A DNA stretch of 64,000 nucleotides from Xanthomonas sp. Leaf131 (GCF_001423495.1 NZ_LMOG01000020.1:1-64000); one strand, 5' to 3'; shown: positions 18,295 through 27,232, numbered from the stretch's first letter. Program-made: numbers and translations. The notes: generated by a model not told the origin, from the sequence alone.

Positions 18295-18999
18295 TCAGGC
18301 CTCGCCAGCTGCCACGGCAGCGGCGACATCGCACGCCAACGTGCGGCCGCCACGCTGCGCACCAAGCGCACGACGCTGATCGCCATCGCTGGGCGTGGCC
18401 AATGCATCGAGCAGCGCCTGCGCCAGATCGCCCTCCCACAGCGATTCCACCGCACCCATGCGCACGTAGTTTTCCACGCCCGGCGCAAACACCGGCGAGC
18501 TCTTGCTCAGCGCTTGCAAGGTGTCCATCGATTGCTTGGTCACACGTGCCATGGCACGCAGATCCATCACGCGGATCTGTGCATCGGGCAAGGCGTGGAT
18601 GTGGTCGGCCATCAACCCGAACGAGAGAAATCCGCCGCTGACCGATTCGCCATACACCAGCGTGACCAGGCGCGCGCCGCGCTTGCGCGCCAGATCCAGC
18701 GCGCGTGCCAGATGGGCGAAGTAGCCGTTGATGCCGAGCAATTCGTCGCGGCGCGCCAGGCGCTGGCCGGCGGTATCGGCCAACATCACGATCGGCCGTT
18801 GTGGATGTGCACGTGTGCTCGCCAACACGGTGGCGGCCAATGCCAGTGCGTGGTCTACGCCGACCTCCAATTTATTGGCGGTGCCGATCACGGTGACCTC
18901 GCCCGCAGCGGTCATCGCGCTGCCGGTGAGCACATCGTCGTTGCGGGCGATGGCGTGACCGAGCGGGAAGAGCTGATCCAGCAGTTGACTCAGTTCCAT
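18295..18999 (-). CDS. mdcE: Malonate decarboxylase gamma subunit
   Basis: With MdcD it forms the carboxyltransferase-like unit that decarboxylates malonyl-S-ACP. The 234-residue start [14 protein letters not shown] has GGAG upstream and overlaps the end of mdcD by ten bases. [14 protein letters not shown] and [17 protein letters not shown] match the oxyanion-forming region of the crotonase-like fold. Confidence 0.9.
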   Translation of the reverse strand: MELSQLLDQLFPLGHAIARNDDVLTGSAMTAAGEVTVIGTANKLEVGVDHALALAATVLASTRAHPQRPIVMLADTAGQRLARRDELLGINGYFAHLARALDLARKRGARLVTLVYGESVSGGFLSFGLMADHIHALPDAQIRVMDLRAMARVTKQSMDTLQALSKSSPVFAPGVENYVRMGAVESLWEGDLAQALLDALATPSDGDQRRALGAQRGGRTLACDVAAAVAAGEA

Positions 19000-19907
19000 G
19001 GAATGCTCCGGTCGGCGGTGGCAGCGAGGAAGGCCTCGGTGTCCAGCAACGGCAAACGCTGCGCATCGACGATGCCCTGGCGCTGCCAGATCTCCAGGCC
19101 GTCGCGGCAATCGCCGTAGGCGTCGATGCGCTTGGACAATTGCTGCTGTGCGAGTTCCAGTGCCTGCAGTGCCGCCTCGCCCTCCGGCTCGTTCAGCGTG
19201 TCGAGCGCATGTGCTGCCGCCTCGGCGAATGCGGCGATGCGGTCGGCCACCAAGGTCTGCGCTTCGCCGAGCAGATAGCGGTGCTTGCCGCCGGTGACGC
19301 GCCACACCAGCGCGCGATCGCGGGCGTCGAACTCTTCCACGCCGCGCACGGTCTCGATCACGTCCGGGCCGGATAGCGACAGGCGGCCTTCTTCGGACAT
19401 GATCACCGCGCTGCAACAGCGCGCCACGATGCCCATGCCGCCGAAGGCGCCATTTCCGCTGCCGATCAAGGCCAGTACCGGCACGCCGGCAGCGCGTGCG
19501 CCCAAGGTGGCACGCATGATCTCGGAGATGGCGATCAGGCCGGCATTGGCTTCGTGCAGACGTACGCCGCCGGTGTCGAGCAGCAGCAGTACCGCATCCG
19601 GCTGCGTGGCGGCGGCGCGTTCGAGCAGGCCGGTGAGCTTGGCGCCGTGCACTTCGCCGACGCCACCGCCCATGAAGGCGCCTTGCTGCGCGGCGATCAA
19701 TACGTTGCGACCGCGCAAGGCGCCTTCCCCGACCACGATGCCGTCATCGAATGCACCGGGCGTCTCGAGCTGGGCCAGATGCGGGCTGATCAAACGACGA
19801 CGTGGACCGACGAATTCGCGAAAGCTGCCGGCATCCAGCACACCGTCGATACGCTCGCGGGCATCGGCTTCGTAGTAACTGCGCTCGGCCATGGGGATGG
19901 TGCTCAT
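18990..19907 (-). CDS. mdcD: Malonate decarboxylase beta subunit
   Basis: Carboxyltransferase-like subunit partnering MdcE. The 305-residue start MSTIPMAERSYYEADARERI has GGGAG six bases upstream. AQQGAFMGGGVGEVHGAKL and LLLDTGGVRLHEANAGL are typical. Its start region is part of a ~110-base segment tandemly duplicated upstream, so a second ATG with a ribosome-site-like sequence exists at about 20016 without an open frame into this gene. Confidence 0.92.
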   Translation of the reverse strand: MSTIPMAERSYYEADARERIDGVLDAGSFREFVGPRRRLISPHLAQLETPGAFDDGIVVGEGALRGRNVLIAAQQGAFMGGGVGEVHGAKLTGLLERAAATQPDAVLLLLDTGGVRLHEANAGLIAISEIMRATLGARAAGVPVLALIGSGNGAFGGMGIVARCCSAVIMSEEGRLSLSGPDVIETVRGVEEFDARDRALVWRVTGGKHRYLLGEAQTLVADRIAAFAEAAAHALDTLNEPEGEAALQALELAQQQLSKRIDAYGDCRDGLEIWQRQGIVDAQRLPLLDTEAFLAATADRSIPWN

Positions 19908-19926
19908 ACGTATCTCCCGACGACAT

Positions 19927-20105
19927 GCGTAGGAGCGCACCTGGGCGCGACCAGGGCGTTACCGAGAAAGCTTGTCGCGCTCTGGCGCGCTCCTACGAGA
20001 TGAGTGTTGGTGCTCATGTGCGGCTCCCGATGGCTCGCGTAGGAGCGCACCTGGGCGCGACCGAAGCGGCACCGGGAACGCCCGTCGCGCCCGGGTGCGC
20101 TCCTA
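19927..20105. repeat. Two tandem GTAGGAGCGCAC hairpins inside the mdc operon
   Basis: Each copy (19927-19996 and 20037-20105) is a ~70-base inverted repeat with arms CGTAGGAGCGC / GCG(C)CTCCTACG. The two lie about 110 bases apart and each is preceded by a copy of the mdcD start region (TGCTCAT..CTCCCGA), which indicates tandem duplication. They separate mdcC from mdcD and may tune relative expression or RNA stability. Confidence 0.8.
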
Positions 20106-20123
20106 CTGGGTGAAAGGGATGGC

Positions 20124-20441
20124 TCATGCGTCGGCTCCCTGCAAGACATCCATCGCCTGCTCCAGGCGCAGGCTCACCACCGCCGGCGTGGCGCCGACAT
20201 CGTTGATGCTGATGCGCACATCGCGCAGTGGATGGCGTGCGGCAAAATCCTCCAGCACTGCTTGCCAGATCGCGCCGAATCCGCGCGCGGCGGTGAGGAT
20301 CTCGATCTCCATCGCGCCGTCCAGCGGCACGCGCTCGACCAGCACTTCCAGATTGCCGGAGGCGACCACGCCGACCAGCGCATGTTCCAGCCCGGCGCGT
20401 GCGCCATGCTGGCCATCGAAGCGATACCGCAGGGTTTCCAT
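20124..20441 (-). CDS. mdcC: Malonate decarboxylase acyl carrier protein
   Basis: A 105-residue carrier subunit holding the acetyl/malonyl group through phosphoribosyl-dephospho-CoA. The modification serine is predicted at Ser28 in VVASGNLEVL, which aligns with Ser25 of the Klebsiella protein. INDVGATPAVVSLRLEQA near the C-terminus is the family signature. It follows mdcA by nine bases. Confidence 0.9.
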   Translation of the reverse strand: METLRYRFDGQHGARAGLEHALVGVVASGNLEVLVERVPLDGAMEIEILTAARGFGAIWQAVLEDFAARHPLRDVRISINDVGATPAVVSLRLEQAMDVLQGADA

Positions 20442-20450
20442 GCTGTGCCC

Positions 20451-22097
20451 CTACCAATTGCGAAAACGTTTCGGCGGGTCGTACAACCCACCGGACCAGC
20501 GCACCAGATCCTTGACCGTGCGCGCAGCGAGCAGGTCGCGCGTGGCATCGCGTGGGCGAATGCCCAAGTCTTCCGGTCGCTTGATGACACCGCGATCGCG
20601 CAGGTTTTCGACCGCGCGCTTGTCGCGGCCCAGGCCGACGGCGGTGTAGCCGGACACGCCGCGAATCGCCTGCTCGCGTTCTTCCGGCGTGCGGCACAAC
20701 AACAGGTTGGCGATGCCTTCTTCGGTCAGCACATGGCTGACGTCGTCGCCGTAGATCATCACCGGCGGCAGCGGCATGTTGGCGCGCTCGGCCAGTTCCC
20801 AGGCATCGAGCTTGTCGACGAAGGCCGGCGCCATGTGCTCGCGGAAGGTTTCCACCATTTGCACCACCAGCTTGCGTCCACGCGGCATCTCGCCCGGACG
20901 CGCGGCTTCGCGCCCGGCCTTGAGCCAGGCGTCGCTGGCATGCCGGCGGCCGCGCGCATCCGAACCCATATTGGGCGCGCCGCCGAACCCGGCGATACGG
21001 TCGCGCGTGGCGGTGGAGCTGTTGCCCTGCAGATCGATCTGCAAGGTGGAGCCGATGAACATGTCGCAGGCATACAAACCGGCGGTCTGCGACAGCGCGC
21101 GATTGGAACGCATGCTGCCGTCGGCACCGGTAAAAAAGATGTCCGGGCGCGCGGCGATGTACTGCTCCATGCCCAGTTCCGAGCCGAACGAATGCACCGA
21201 CTGCACGAAGCCCGATTCAATCGCCGGAATCAGCGCCGGATGCGGATTGAGCGCCCAATGCCGGCAGATCTTGCCCTTCAGCCCCAGCGATTCGGCATAG
21301 GTGGGCAACAACAATTCAATTGCCGCAGTATCGAAGCCGATGCCGTGATTGAGCCGATCCACACCGTATTCGGCATAGATGCCCTTGATCGCCATCATCG
21401 CCATCAGCACCTGGATCTCGGAGATCTGTGCCGGGTCGCGGGTGAACAGCGGTTCGATATGGTTGGGCTTGGGCGCCTGCGTGACGAAGTCCACCCAATC
21501 GGCCGGAATATCCACGCGCGGCAGCGTGTCGACGATCTCGTTGACCTGCGCAATCACGATGCCGCCCTTGAATGCGGTGGCCTCCACGATCACCGGGGTG
21601 TCTTCGGTATTGGGGCCGGTGTAGAGATTGCCGTGGCGGTCGGCGGCCTGCGCGGTGACCAGCGCGATGCGCGGGGTCAGATCGATGAAGTAGCGGCCGA
21701 ACAATTCGAGATAGGTGTGGATGGCGCCGATCTCGATGCGCCCTTCGCTGACCAGCCCGGCCAGGCGCGCGGCCTGCGGGCCGGAGAACGAGAAATCCAG
21801 CCGCTTGGCGATGCCGCGCTCGAACACGTCCAGATGCGCGGGCAGCGACAACACCGACTGCACCATGTGCAGGTCGTGCACGCGTGCCGGGTCCACCTCG
21901 GTGAGGCAGCGCGCCAGGAAATCGGCCTGCTTCTGGTTGTTGCCTTCCAGACACACACGGTCGCCGGGCTCGATCACCGCTTCCAGCAGCGCCACCACAT
22001 CGCTGGCCGCCACCACGCGCCCTTGCGGCGCCAGTGCGGCGGCGCGCTGCAGGCGCTGGCGCCGGCTCTCGGCCTGGGTGTCCCACTGTCGACTCAT
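20451..22097 (-). CDS. mdcA: Malonate decarboxylase alpha subunit (acetyl-ACP:malonate ACP transferase)
   Basis: First gene of the operon. It exchanges acetate for malonate on the carrier, releasing acetate. The 548-residue protein is CoA-transferase-like; GDRVCLEGNNQKQADFLAR, FVQSVHSFGSELGMEQY and GFGGAPNMGSDARGRRH are characteristic of MdcA. The start MSRQWDTQ has a GAGG-type site and sits 37 bases downstream of a strong palindrome. Length is as expected (about 550). Confidence 0.94.
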   Translation of the reverse strand: MSRQWDTQAESRRQRLQRAAALAPQGRVVAASDVVALLEAVIEPGDRVCLEGNNQKQADFLARCLTEVDPARVHDLHMVQSVLSLPAHLDVFERGIAKRLDFSFSGPQAARLAGLVSEGRIEIGAIHTYLELFGRYFIDLTPRIALVTAQAADRHGNLYTGPNTEDTPVIVEATAFKGGIVIAQVNEIVDTLPRVDIPADWVDFVTQAPKPNHIEPLFTRDPAQISEIQVLMAMMAIKGIYAEYGVDRLNHGIGFDTAAIELLLPTYAESLGLKGKICRHWALNPHPALIPAIESGFVQSVHSFGSELGMEQYIAARPDIFFTGADGSMRSNRALSQTAGLYACDMFIGSTLQIDLQGNSSTATRDRIAGFGGAPNMGSDARGRRHASDAWLKAGREAARPGEMPRGRKLVVQMVETFREHMAPAFVDKLDAWELAERANMPLPPVMIYGDDVSHVLTEEGIANLLLCRTPEEREQAIRGVSGYTAVGLGRDKRAVENLRDRGVIKRPEDLGIRPRDATRDLLAARTVKDLVRWSGGLYDPPKRFRNW

Positions 22098-22134
22098 GCG
22101 TCTGCCTCATCGGGCCAGGCCCGTAATGTCGGAG

Positions 22135-22151
22135 TAATTACATCGTAATTA
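22135..22151. promoter_or_regulatory. Perfect palindrome before mdcA, candidate GntR operator
   Basis: TAATTAC-ATC-GTAATTA, two 7-base arms around a 3-base centre, in an AT-rich island 37 bases upstream of the mdcA start codon. Size and symmetry fit a FadR-subfamily GntR site. Binding by the regulator encoded at the far end of the operon is inferred. Confidence 0.6.
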
Positions 22152-22462
22152 TGGAATTTGGCCTTGTCTAGTCGCGGCGCAGCATCGCTTTGGCGTTGGT
22201 CCGCTTTGGTGCTGGTCCGCGTTGGCGTTGACGTCGTTCGGCACCGGTGCTGGTTGGCTCTGGTGCTGGTTGGCTCTGGTGCCAGATGGCTCTGGTGCCA
22301 GTCGGCTTTGATGTCGCCCGGCGTCGGGCCGACTGATATCGGTCAGCCAACGCGGCCACGGCGATCGACGGTTGCTGCTGGGCCGGTTGGGCCAGGCTCA
22401 TCGCGACCAAGGCGCACCGCCCCGGCGCTCCCGCGTGCGTCAGCGCTTGCGAACCACACGGA
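22152..22462. other. Intergenic between divergent mdcA and yqjI, with minisatellite
   Basis: The divergent promoters of the two genes must lie in or beside this stretch. Positions 22240-22303 hold four tandem 16-base units (GGCTCTGGTGCTGGTT and variants), with decayed units on either side. No gene is supported. Confidence 0.6.
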
Positions 22463-22499
22463 TTCGATATATCGTTTCTTCATGCTTCGATATATCGAA
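22463..22499. promoter_or_regulatory. Twin operators of the PadR repressor
   Basis: Two near-identical palindromes, TTCGATATATCGTT and TTCGATATATCGAA (the second perfect), start 23 bases apart, about two helical turns. The second one touches the start codon of the PadR gene, so bound repressor would block initiation of its own transcript. The layout is that of an autoregulated PadR/YqjI gene. Confidence 0.75.
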
Positions 22500-23044
22500 T
22501 GAACACGAACCGTCCACTCGACAACTTCTCCACGGATGCCGATGCGGACTCCCCCCCAGCGCCCGAGCGTGGTGGAGGCGGGCGTTCACGGCCGCTGGGG
22601 CATGGCGATCTGCGTTTATTGTTGCTGGCGTTGATCGAGCAACAACCGCGTCACGGCTACGAGCTGATGCGGCAGATCGCCGCGTTGTTCAAAGGGCTGT
22701 ACACCCCGAGTGCCGGCGCGATCTACCCGGCGCTGGCCCAGTTGGAAACCGATGGCTGGGTGCAAACCGCTCTGGACGACGGCCGTAAGCGCTATCAGGT
22801 CACCGAGGCCGGCCGCACGCACGTGGCACAGCAGCGCGACGCACTCGACGCGGCGCTGGCACGCACACATCGCCGCGCACGCGAGTTGATCAAGGCACAG
22901 ACACCGGCGCCGATTCGCGAGGCGATCCACCGCATCAAGCACGGCCTGTTTGCGCGGCACGGGCAGTGGACCGAAGCGGAAACCGCACGCATCGCTGCGC
23001 TACTCAACGCCGCCGCTGACGGCATGGAGCGCGACGACAGCTAA
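22499..23044 (+). CDS. yqjI: PadR-family transcriptional repressor, YqjI-like
   Basis: A 181-residue PadR regulator. The winged helix (GHGDLRLLLLALIEQQPRHGYELMRQI .. YTPSAGAIYPALAQLE, described here in two parts) matches E. coli YqjI, the nickel/iron-responsive repressor of the ferric reductase YqjH; the reductase gene lies just downstream. E. coli YqjI has a His/Cys-rich N-terminus that binds metal. Here the first ~35 residues are Asp/Pro/Gly-rich with no Cys or His cluster, so the sensing mechanism may differ. The ATG abuts an operator, so a leaderless transcript or a start slightly downstream is possible. Confidence 0.82.
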   Translation: MNTNRPLDNFSTDADADSPPAPERGGGGRSRPLGHGDLRLLLLALIEQQPRHGYELMRQIAALFKGLYTPSAGAIYPALAQLETDGWVQTALDDGRKRYQVTEAGRTHVAQQRDALDAALARTHRRARELIKAQTPAPIREAIHRIKHGLFARHGQWTEAETARIAALLNAAADGMERDDS

Positions 23045-23565
23045 GTGCATGTGCTGCCGCAAATCTTAGACAAGCCGATACCAGCTTGATTGCGCTTTGC
23101 GACAGTGACACCTCATGCAATGTTCGCGTTGCGGGCGTCAGTGACGGGCATGAACCGCAGCACATGCGTTGTTTTGTGACTTCACAACGCTGCAAATTCC
23201 AAAGCATCGACCTTGCGTGTTTGGCAGCGACGTAATTGCCTGTCTTGATCAAAATGCAATTTCAGAATCAACACACAGTTTCAGCCGCGGGACGGCAAGC
23301 CCCTCTCCCGCCGGGAGAGGGGTTGGGGTGAGGGTACGGGCGAAGCCACGTGCCATTCCAACTGCGTGCGGCTTCGCCCGTACCCTCATCCGCCCCTGCG
23401 GGGCACCTTCTCCCGATGGGAGAAGGGATAGCTAACAGCAGCTGCTCCTAGCTGGTTTATTTGCCTAGCTGGTTTATTGATTGTTTGTTGCGCCATCAGT
23501 TTTGCCAGTTACTTCCCACTTCTTCCCATCGCGCATACGCACGGCAATCCAGGAACAATTCCCCC
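23045..23565. repeat. Composite interspersed hairpin array (23300-23427) in the yqjI-yqjH gap
   Basis: Three hairpins in a row: CCCCTCTCCC/GGGAGAGGGG, an 18-base pair GAGGGTACGGGCGAAGCC/GGCTTCGCCCGTACCCTC with a 22-base loop, and CCTTCTCCC/GGGAGAAGG. The same modules recur near 13.4 and 49.3-49.5 kb. The flanking ~250 and ~140 bases hold no gene; the second flank contains the presumed yqjH promoter, if separate. Confidence 0.75.
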
Positions 23566-24354
23566 ATGGCGACTCACACCAACACCCAAATCCGCCGCGA
23601 CTCGCGCCTGCGCTCCGTGCAGGTGCTGCGCTGCGAATCGATCACCCCGCAGATGCGCCGTATCGTGTTTGGCGGCAACGAGCTCGCCGGCTTTCAAAGC
23701 GACGCACCGGACGATCACGTCAAGCTGTTCTTCCCCAATACCGACGGCGCCTTCGTGCTGCCGACGATGACGGCAGAAGGCCCGCGCTATGACGAAGGCG
23801 CCCTGCCCTCGCCGGGCCGCGACTACACACCGCGCGCATTCGACCCGCAAAGCGGCGAGCTGAGCATCGACTTCGTGCTGCACGGCGACGGCGTGGCCTC
23901 CAGCTGGGCGGCGCAGGCACAGCCCGGCGACACGCTGAAGATCGGCGGCCCGCGCGGGTCGTTCCTGGTCGCCGACGACTACGACCACTACGTGCTGATC
24001 GGCGACGAAACCGCACTGCCGGCGATCGGCCGCTGGCTGGAATCCATGCCTGCCGACATGCATGCAGAGGTCTTTATCGAAATTGCCGATGCCGCAGAAC
24101 GCCAGGAGTTGCTCAGCGCCGCCGAGGTGGACGTGTACTGGCTGGAACGCAACGGTTTCGATGCGGCCAGCAGCACCTTGTTGGAAGACAGCCTGCGCGA
24201 TTACGAGCCACACGACGGCGATACCTTCTACTGGATCGGCGCCGAATCCATGCGTGCCCGCGCCATGCGCAAGTTTCTTGAAGAACACCATGGCGTGGAC
24301 AAGGACTCTGTGCGCGCGAAGGGCTACTGGAAGGCTGAATCAGCTCCGCACTAA
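23566..24354 (+). CDS. yqjH: Siderophore-interacting protein, NADPH-dependent ferric reductase
   Basis: FAD-dependent cytosolic reductase that releases iron from ferric siderophores. A 262-residue FAD_binding_9 plus SIP domain protein: FAD motif GRDYTPRAF (84-92), flavin-site GPRGSF, and the C-terminal signature VRAKGYWK. The start MATHTNTQIRRD follows AGGA at a long distance; an upstream frame adds 35 unrelated residues. The neighbouring YqjI-like repressor argues for metal-dependent control. Confidence 0.87.
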   Translation: MATHTNTQIRRDSRLRSVQVLRCESITPQMRRIVFGGNELAGFQSDAPDDHVKLFFPNTDGAFVLPTMTAEGPRYDEGALPSPGRDYTPRAFDPQSGELSIDFVLHGDGVASSWAAQAQPGDTLKIGGPRGSFLVADDYDHYVLIGDETALPAIGRWLESMPADMHAEVFIEIADAAERQELLSAAEVDVYWLERNGFDAASSTLLEDSLRDYEPHDGDTFYWIGAESMRARAMRKFLEEHHGVDKDSVRAKGYWKAESAPH

Positions 24355-24420
24355 CGGACAGCATGGCGGCTCTGGGTGCGGCGTTTCTCGTGCAGAAGGC
24401 GGTTGATCTGTGGATTTTCC

Positions 24421-24642
24421 GCAGGGCCCTTGCCGGCCCACCATCGCGGGACACGCTGCAAGTACGTCCTTGTAAGCGCTTACGCGGCATCCATGCCGCG
24501 TAAGGTCCCGCGATGGTGGGCGGGCAAGGACCAATCGAGATGGACGGTGCGCATGGTTTTCAATAACCCAGCCGGCAAACTTTCTGGTGCGGTGTCCTTG
24601 CCGCTTGCGGGACCGTGTGGCGGCATGGATGCCGCCACCGAG
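24421..24642. repeat. Dispersed bipartite element, copy A
   Basis: Part one is a long hairpin: CCCACCATCGCGGGAC pairs with GTCCCGCGATGGTGGG around a loop that itself contains GCGGCATCCATGCCGC. Part two holds GGTGCGGTGTCC, GCGGGACCGTGTGGCGGCAT and GATGCCGCCACCGAG. A second copy lies at 34534-34836. No open frame is associated. It occupies most of the yqjH-yceI gap. Confidence 0.75.
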
Positions 24643-24735
24643 TTCTTCAGTGGACAGCATTACGCCAATCGGCCGGCTTCTGCGTTCCACACATCGGTGC
24701 GATCACCCGCACCGATGCATCACTTGCGCAGCGAA

Positions 24736-25467
24736 TTACTTCGCAGCAGCAGCGTCACCGGCCTTGGCCTGCAGGGCTTCGGTGGTGATGCGGATCTTCA
24801 CTTCGTCGCTGACGTTCGGGGCGTACTGGCCCACGCCGAAGTCGGTGCGCTTGATGGTGGTGGTGGCGTCGAAACCAGCCGCCGGCACCTTCTTCATCGG
24901 GTGCTCGCCGGCACCGTTGAGGGTGACGTCCAGCACGACCGGCTTGGTCTGATCCTTGATGGTCAGATCGCCGGTGACGGTCAGCTTGTTGGTGCCGGCC
25001 GCTTCGACCTTGGTGCTCTTGAAGGTGGCGGTCGGGAACTTGGCCGCGTCGAAGAAGTCACCGCTCTTCAGGTGTTCGTCGAACTTGGCGGTGAAGCTGT
25101 TCAAGCCGGACAGCGGCAGGGTGACCTGCACGGTGGACTTGGTCACGTCGGCCGCGTCGTACACCAGGGTGCCGTCGACATTGCCGAAATGCGCGGTGGG
25201 GTTGGAGAAGCCGAAGTGGCTCCACTGCACCAGCACGTCGGTGTGGCTCGGGTCCAGCGTGTAGGTGCCCGAGGCCACCGTCACGGCCGGCGCGGTCGAA
25301 GCGGTCGACTCGGCGGCAGCAGGTGCCGGGGTAGCAGCGGCATCGGCAGGTGCGGTGGCGGCCGGGGTTTCGGCAGCCGGCGCGGCGGCGTTGTCGGCCG
25401 GCTTGGAGCAGGCGGCGATGGCCAGGGTCAGGGCGAGCGGCAACAGCAGTTTGTGGGTGGTCTTCAT
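24736..25467 (-). CDS. YceI-family lipoprotein
   Basis: A 243-residue exported protein. The start MKTTHKLLLP has AAGGAG six bases upstream. The lipobox LAIAAC makes Cys20 the lipidated residue; a ~45-residue Ala/Pro/Thr linker follows, then the YceI lipocalin-like barrel (YTLDPSHTDVLVQWSHFGFSNPTA in part, FDEHLKSGDFFDA, FKSTKVE, IKRTDFGVGQY). YceI proteins bind isoprenoid-like lipids in the periplasm; ligand and role here are not known. Confidence 0.88.
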   Translation of the reverse strand: MKTTHKLLLPLALTLAIAACSKPADNAAAPAAETPAATAPADAAATPAPAAAESTASTAPAVTVASGTYTLDPSHTDVLVQWSHFGFSNPTAHFGNVDGTLVYDAADVTKSTVQVTLPLSGLNSFTAKFDEHLKSGDFFDAAKFPTATFKSTKVEAAGTNKLTVTGDLTIKDQTKPVVLDVTLNGAGEHPMKKVPAAGFDATTTIKRTDFGVGQYAPNVSDEVKIRITTEALQAKAGDAAAAK

Positions 25468-25557
25468 TGAAACTCCTTGAGATGAGAGACGCGTTGGATC
25501 AACGCGGATGGGACGCAACGCAGACGGACGAGGGCTGCAGGAAAGGGGGACGCACGC

Positions 25558-26148
25558 TTATTCGATGCGTGCGGCTTCGTCAAAACTCAGGCGCGGCAGC
25601 CGCGGGAACAGCGCGGCCGGGTCACCGTAGCCGAGATTGACCAGAAAGTTGGATTTGATCGGGGTGCCGGCAAAGAACGCCGCATCCACCTTGGCATTGT
25701 CGAAACCGGACATCGGGCCGGCATCCAGGCCTAGCGCACGTGCGGCCAGGATCAGATAAGCGCCCTGCAGCGAGCTGTTACGGAACGCGCCGGACACGCG
25801 CATGTCGCGCGCCCCTTCGAACCAGCTTTTGGCATCGGCATGCGGGAACAGGTACGGCAGCTTCTCGTGGAATTCTTCGTCCGAGCCGATGATCACCGTG
25901 ACCGGTGCGCCCAGCGTCTTGGCGGCGTTGGCCTCGGACAGCGCGGGCTTGAGCTTCTGCTTGCCTTCCGGGCTGGTCACGAACACGAAACGTGCCGGCG
26001 AGCCGTTGGCGGCGGTCGGGCCCCACTTCGCCAGATCGTAGAGCTGGCGCAGCTGGTCTTCGCTGACGGGCGTGTCGAGAAAGGCATTTTGCGTGCGGGC
26101 TGTGCGAAACAGCTGGTCCAGCGCGGCAGCGTCGAGCAGGTCGGACAT
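25558..26148 (-). CDS. Nitroreductase-family oxidoreductase, RutE/malonic semialdehyde reductase type
   Basis: An FMN-dependent NAD(P)H oxidoreductase of 196 residues, the same length as E. coli Rut[19 protein letters not shown] and [20 protein letters not shown] are subfamily marks. In RutE the protein reduces malonic semialdehyde to 3-hydroxypropionate. No rut genes are nearby, so the physiological substrate is uncertain. The start [11 protein letters not shown] follows GGAG. Confidence 0.85.
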   Translation of the reverse strand: MSDLLDAAALDQLFRTARTQNAFLDTPVSEDQLRQLYDLAKWGPTAANGSPARFVFVTSPEGKQKLKPALSEANAAKTLGAPVTVIIGSDEEFHEKLPYLFPHADAKSWFEGARDMRVSGAFRNSSLQGAYLILAARALGLDAGPMSGFDNAKVDAAFFAGTPIKSNFLVNLGYGDPAALFPRLPRLSFDEAARIE

Positions 26149-26284
26149 GGAGACTCCGGGAGGCAAAGGAATGGGCGACAGTAGAGTGCGGCACTGGCGC
26201 CAGCGTGAAGACCCGCAGTGTAGAGTGACGCGATTGCTGCAACACACGCTCAATCTGAAACAAATCTATGTCGGATTCGAAACG

Positions 26285-27232
26285 ATGGCGCTGACCTGGG
26301 CGGTGAGCGACGGCCGCGCCGGCAACGCACGCCAGGCCGAGGCGCTGGCGCGTGCACTGCAGCCGGAGCCGGTCACCGTGCTGCATCTGCAGGCCCGAGC
26401 GCCCTGGCGCTGGGTTGCCCCGCGCCTGTTGCCGGGCGCGCAAGCCGCGTTTGGCCATGCATTCGCCCAGCAATTGACGCAGCCTCCCACGCTGGCCATC
26501 GGCTGCGGACGCCAGGCCGCGCTGGCCACCCGCCTGCTGCGCACGCGCGGTAGCCGGGTGGTGCAAGTCCTGGACCCGCGCCTGGACCGGCGCCATTGGG
26601 ATCTGCTGATCGTGCCCGCGCACGATGCGCTGCGTGGCGCGAACGTGATCACCCTGCTCGGCAGCCTGCATCCGGTGGACGATGCCTGGCTGGCCGCCGG
26701 GCGCGCCGCGTTCCCCATGCTCGGCGCACTGCCCGGCCCGCGCGTGGCGCTGTTGGTCGGCGGCCCAACCGCACATGTGCCGTGGACGATGCAGGCGTTG
26801 GCGGCGCTGTGCGCGCAGTTACGCGAGCAGCTGCACGCGGTCGGCGGCAGCCTGTTGGTGACCACTTCGAGACGCACCCCGCGCGAGGCGACGGCCGCAC
26901 TTCGCGCGTTGTGTGCGCAGCTGCCCAGCCTGCTGTGGTGCGACACGCGCGATGGGCCAAATCCATACGCCGGCCTGCTGGGTTGGGCCGATGCGATCGT
27001 GGCCAGCGCCGACTCGGTCAACCTGCTCTCCGAAGCCTGCGCTACACGCGTGCCGGTGATGGCAGCGTTTGCCGAACAAGCGCAAGGACGGGTTGAAACG
27101 TATGTTCGGGCACTGCAAGTGCATGGCCGCTTATGCGAGGCAAGCGCTCTTGTCGCAGCGCCGCCGCACCTTGAGCCATTGCGCGAAACCCAACGCGTTG
27201 CCGCCCTGGTGCGTGAGCGCCTGCACGTATGA
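26285..27232 (+). CDS. ELM1/DUF1022-family protein
   Basis: A 315-residue protein of the mitochondrial fission ELM1-like family, widespread in bacteria and probably GT-B-like (TWAVSDGRAGNARQAEAL, GCGRQAA, VGGPTAH, SADSVNLLSEA). In bacteria the function is not established; glycosyltransferase-like activity on the envelope has been suggested by fold. The ATG was chosen because homology starts with ALTWAVSDG; the ribosome site is weak. Confidence 0.75.
   Translation: MALTWAVSDGRAGNARQAEALARALQPEPVTVLHLQARAPWRWVAPRLLPGAQAAFGHAFAQQLTQPPTLAIGCGRQAALATRLLRTRGSRVVQVLDPRLDRRHWDLLIVPAHDALRGANVITLLGSLHPVDDAWLAAGRAAFPMLGALPGPRVALLVGGPTAHVPWTMQALAALCAQLREQLHAVGGSLLVTTSRRTPREATAALRALCAQLPSLLWCDTRDGPNPYAGLLGWADAIVASADSVNLLSEACATRVPVMAAFAEQAQGRVETYVRALQVHGRLCEASALVAAPPHLEPLRETQRVAALVRERLHV

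Noticed and set aside
19927..20105. CRISPR-like spaced repeats
   Set aside because: Only two copies, each an inverted repeat of ~70 bases with no spacers of regular length; belongs to the interspersed hairpin family.
20232..22148. 638-codon open frame antisense to mdcA/mdcC
   Set aside because: Shadow of mdcA; no start signal and no recognisable domain.
22240..22303. CRISPR or coding repeat
   Set aside because: Units are directly adjacent without spacers; simple minisatellite.
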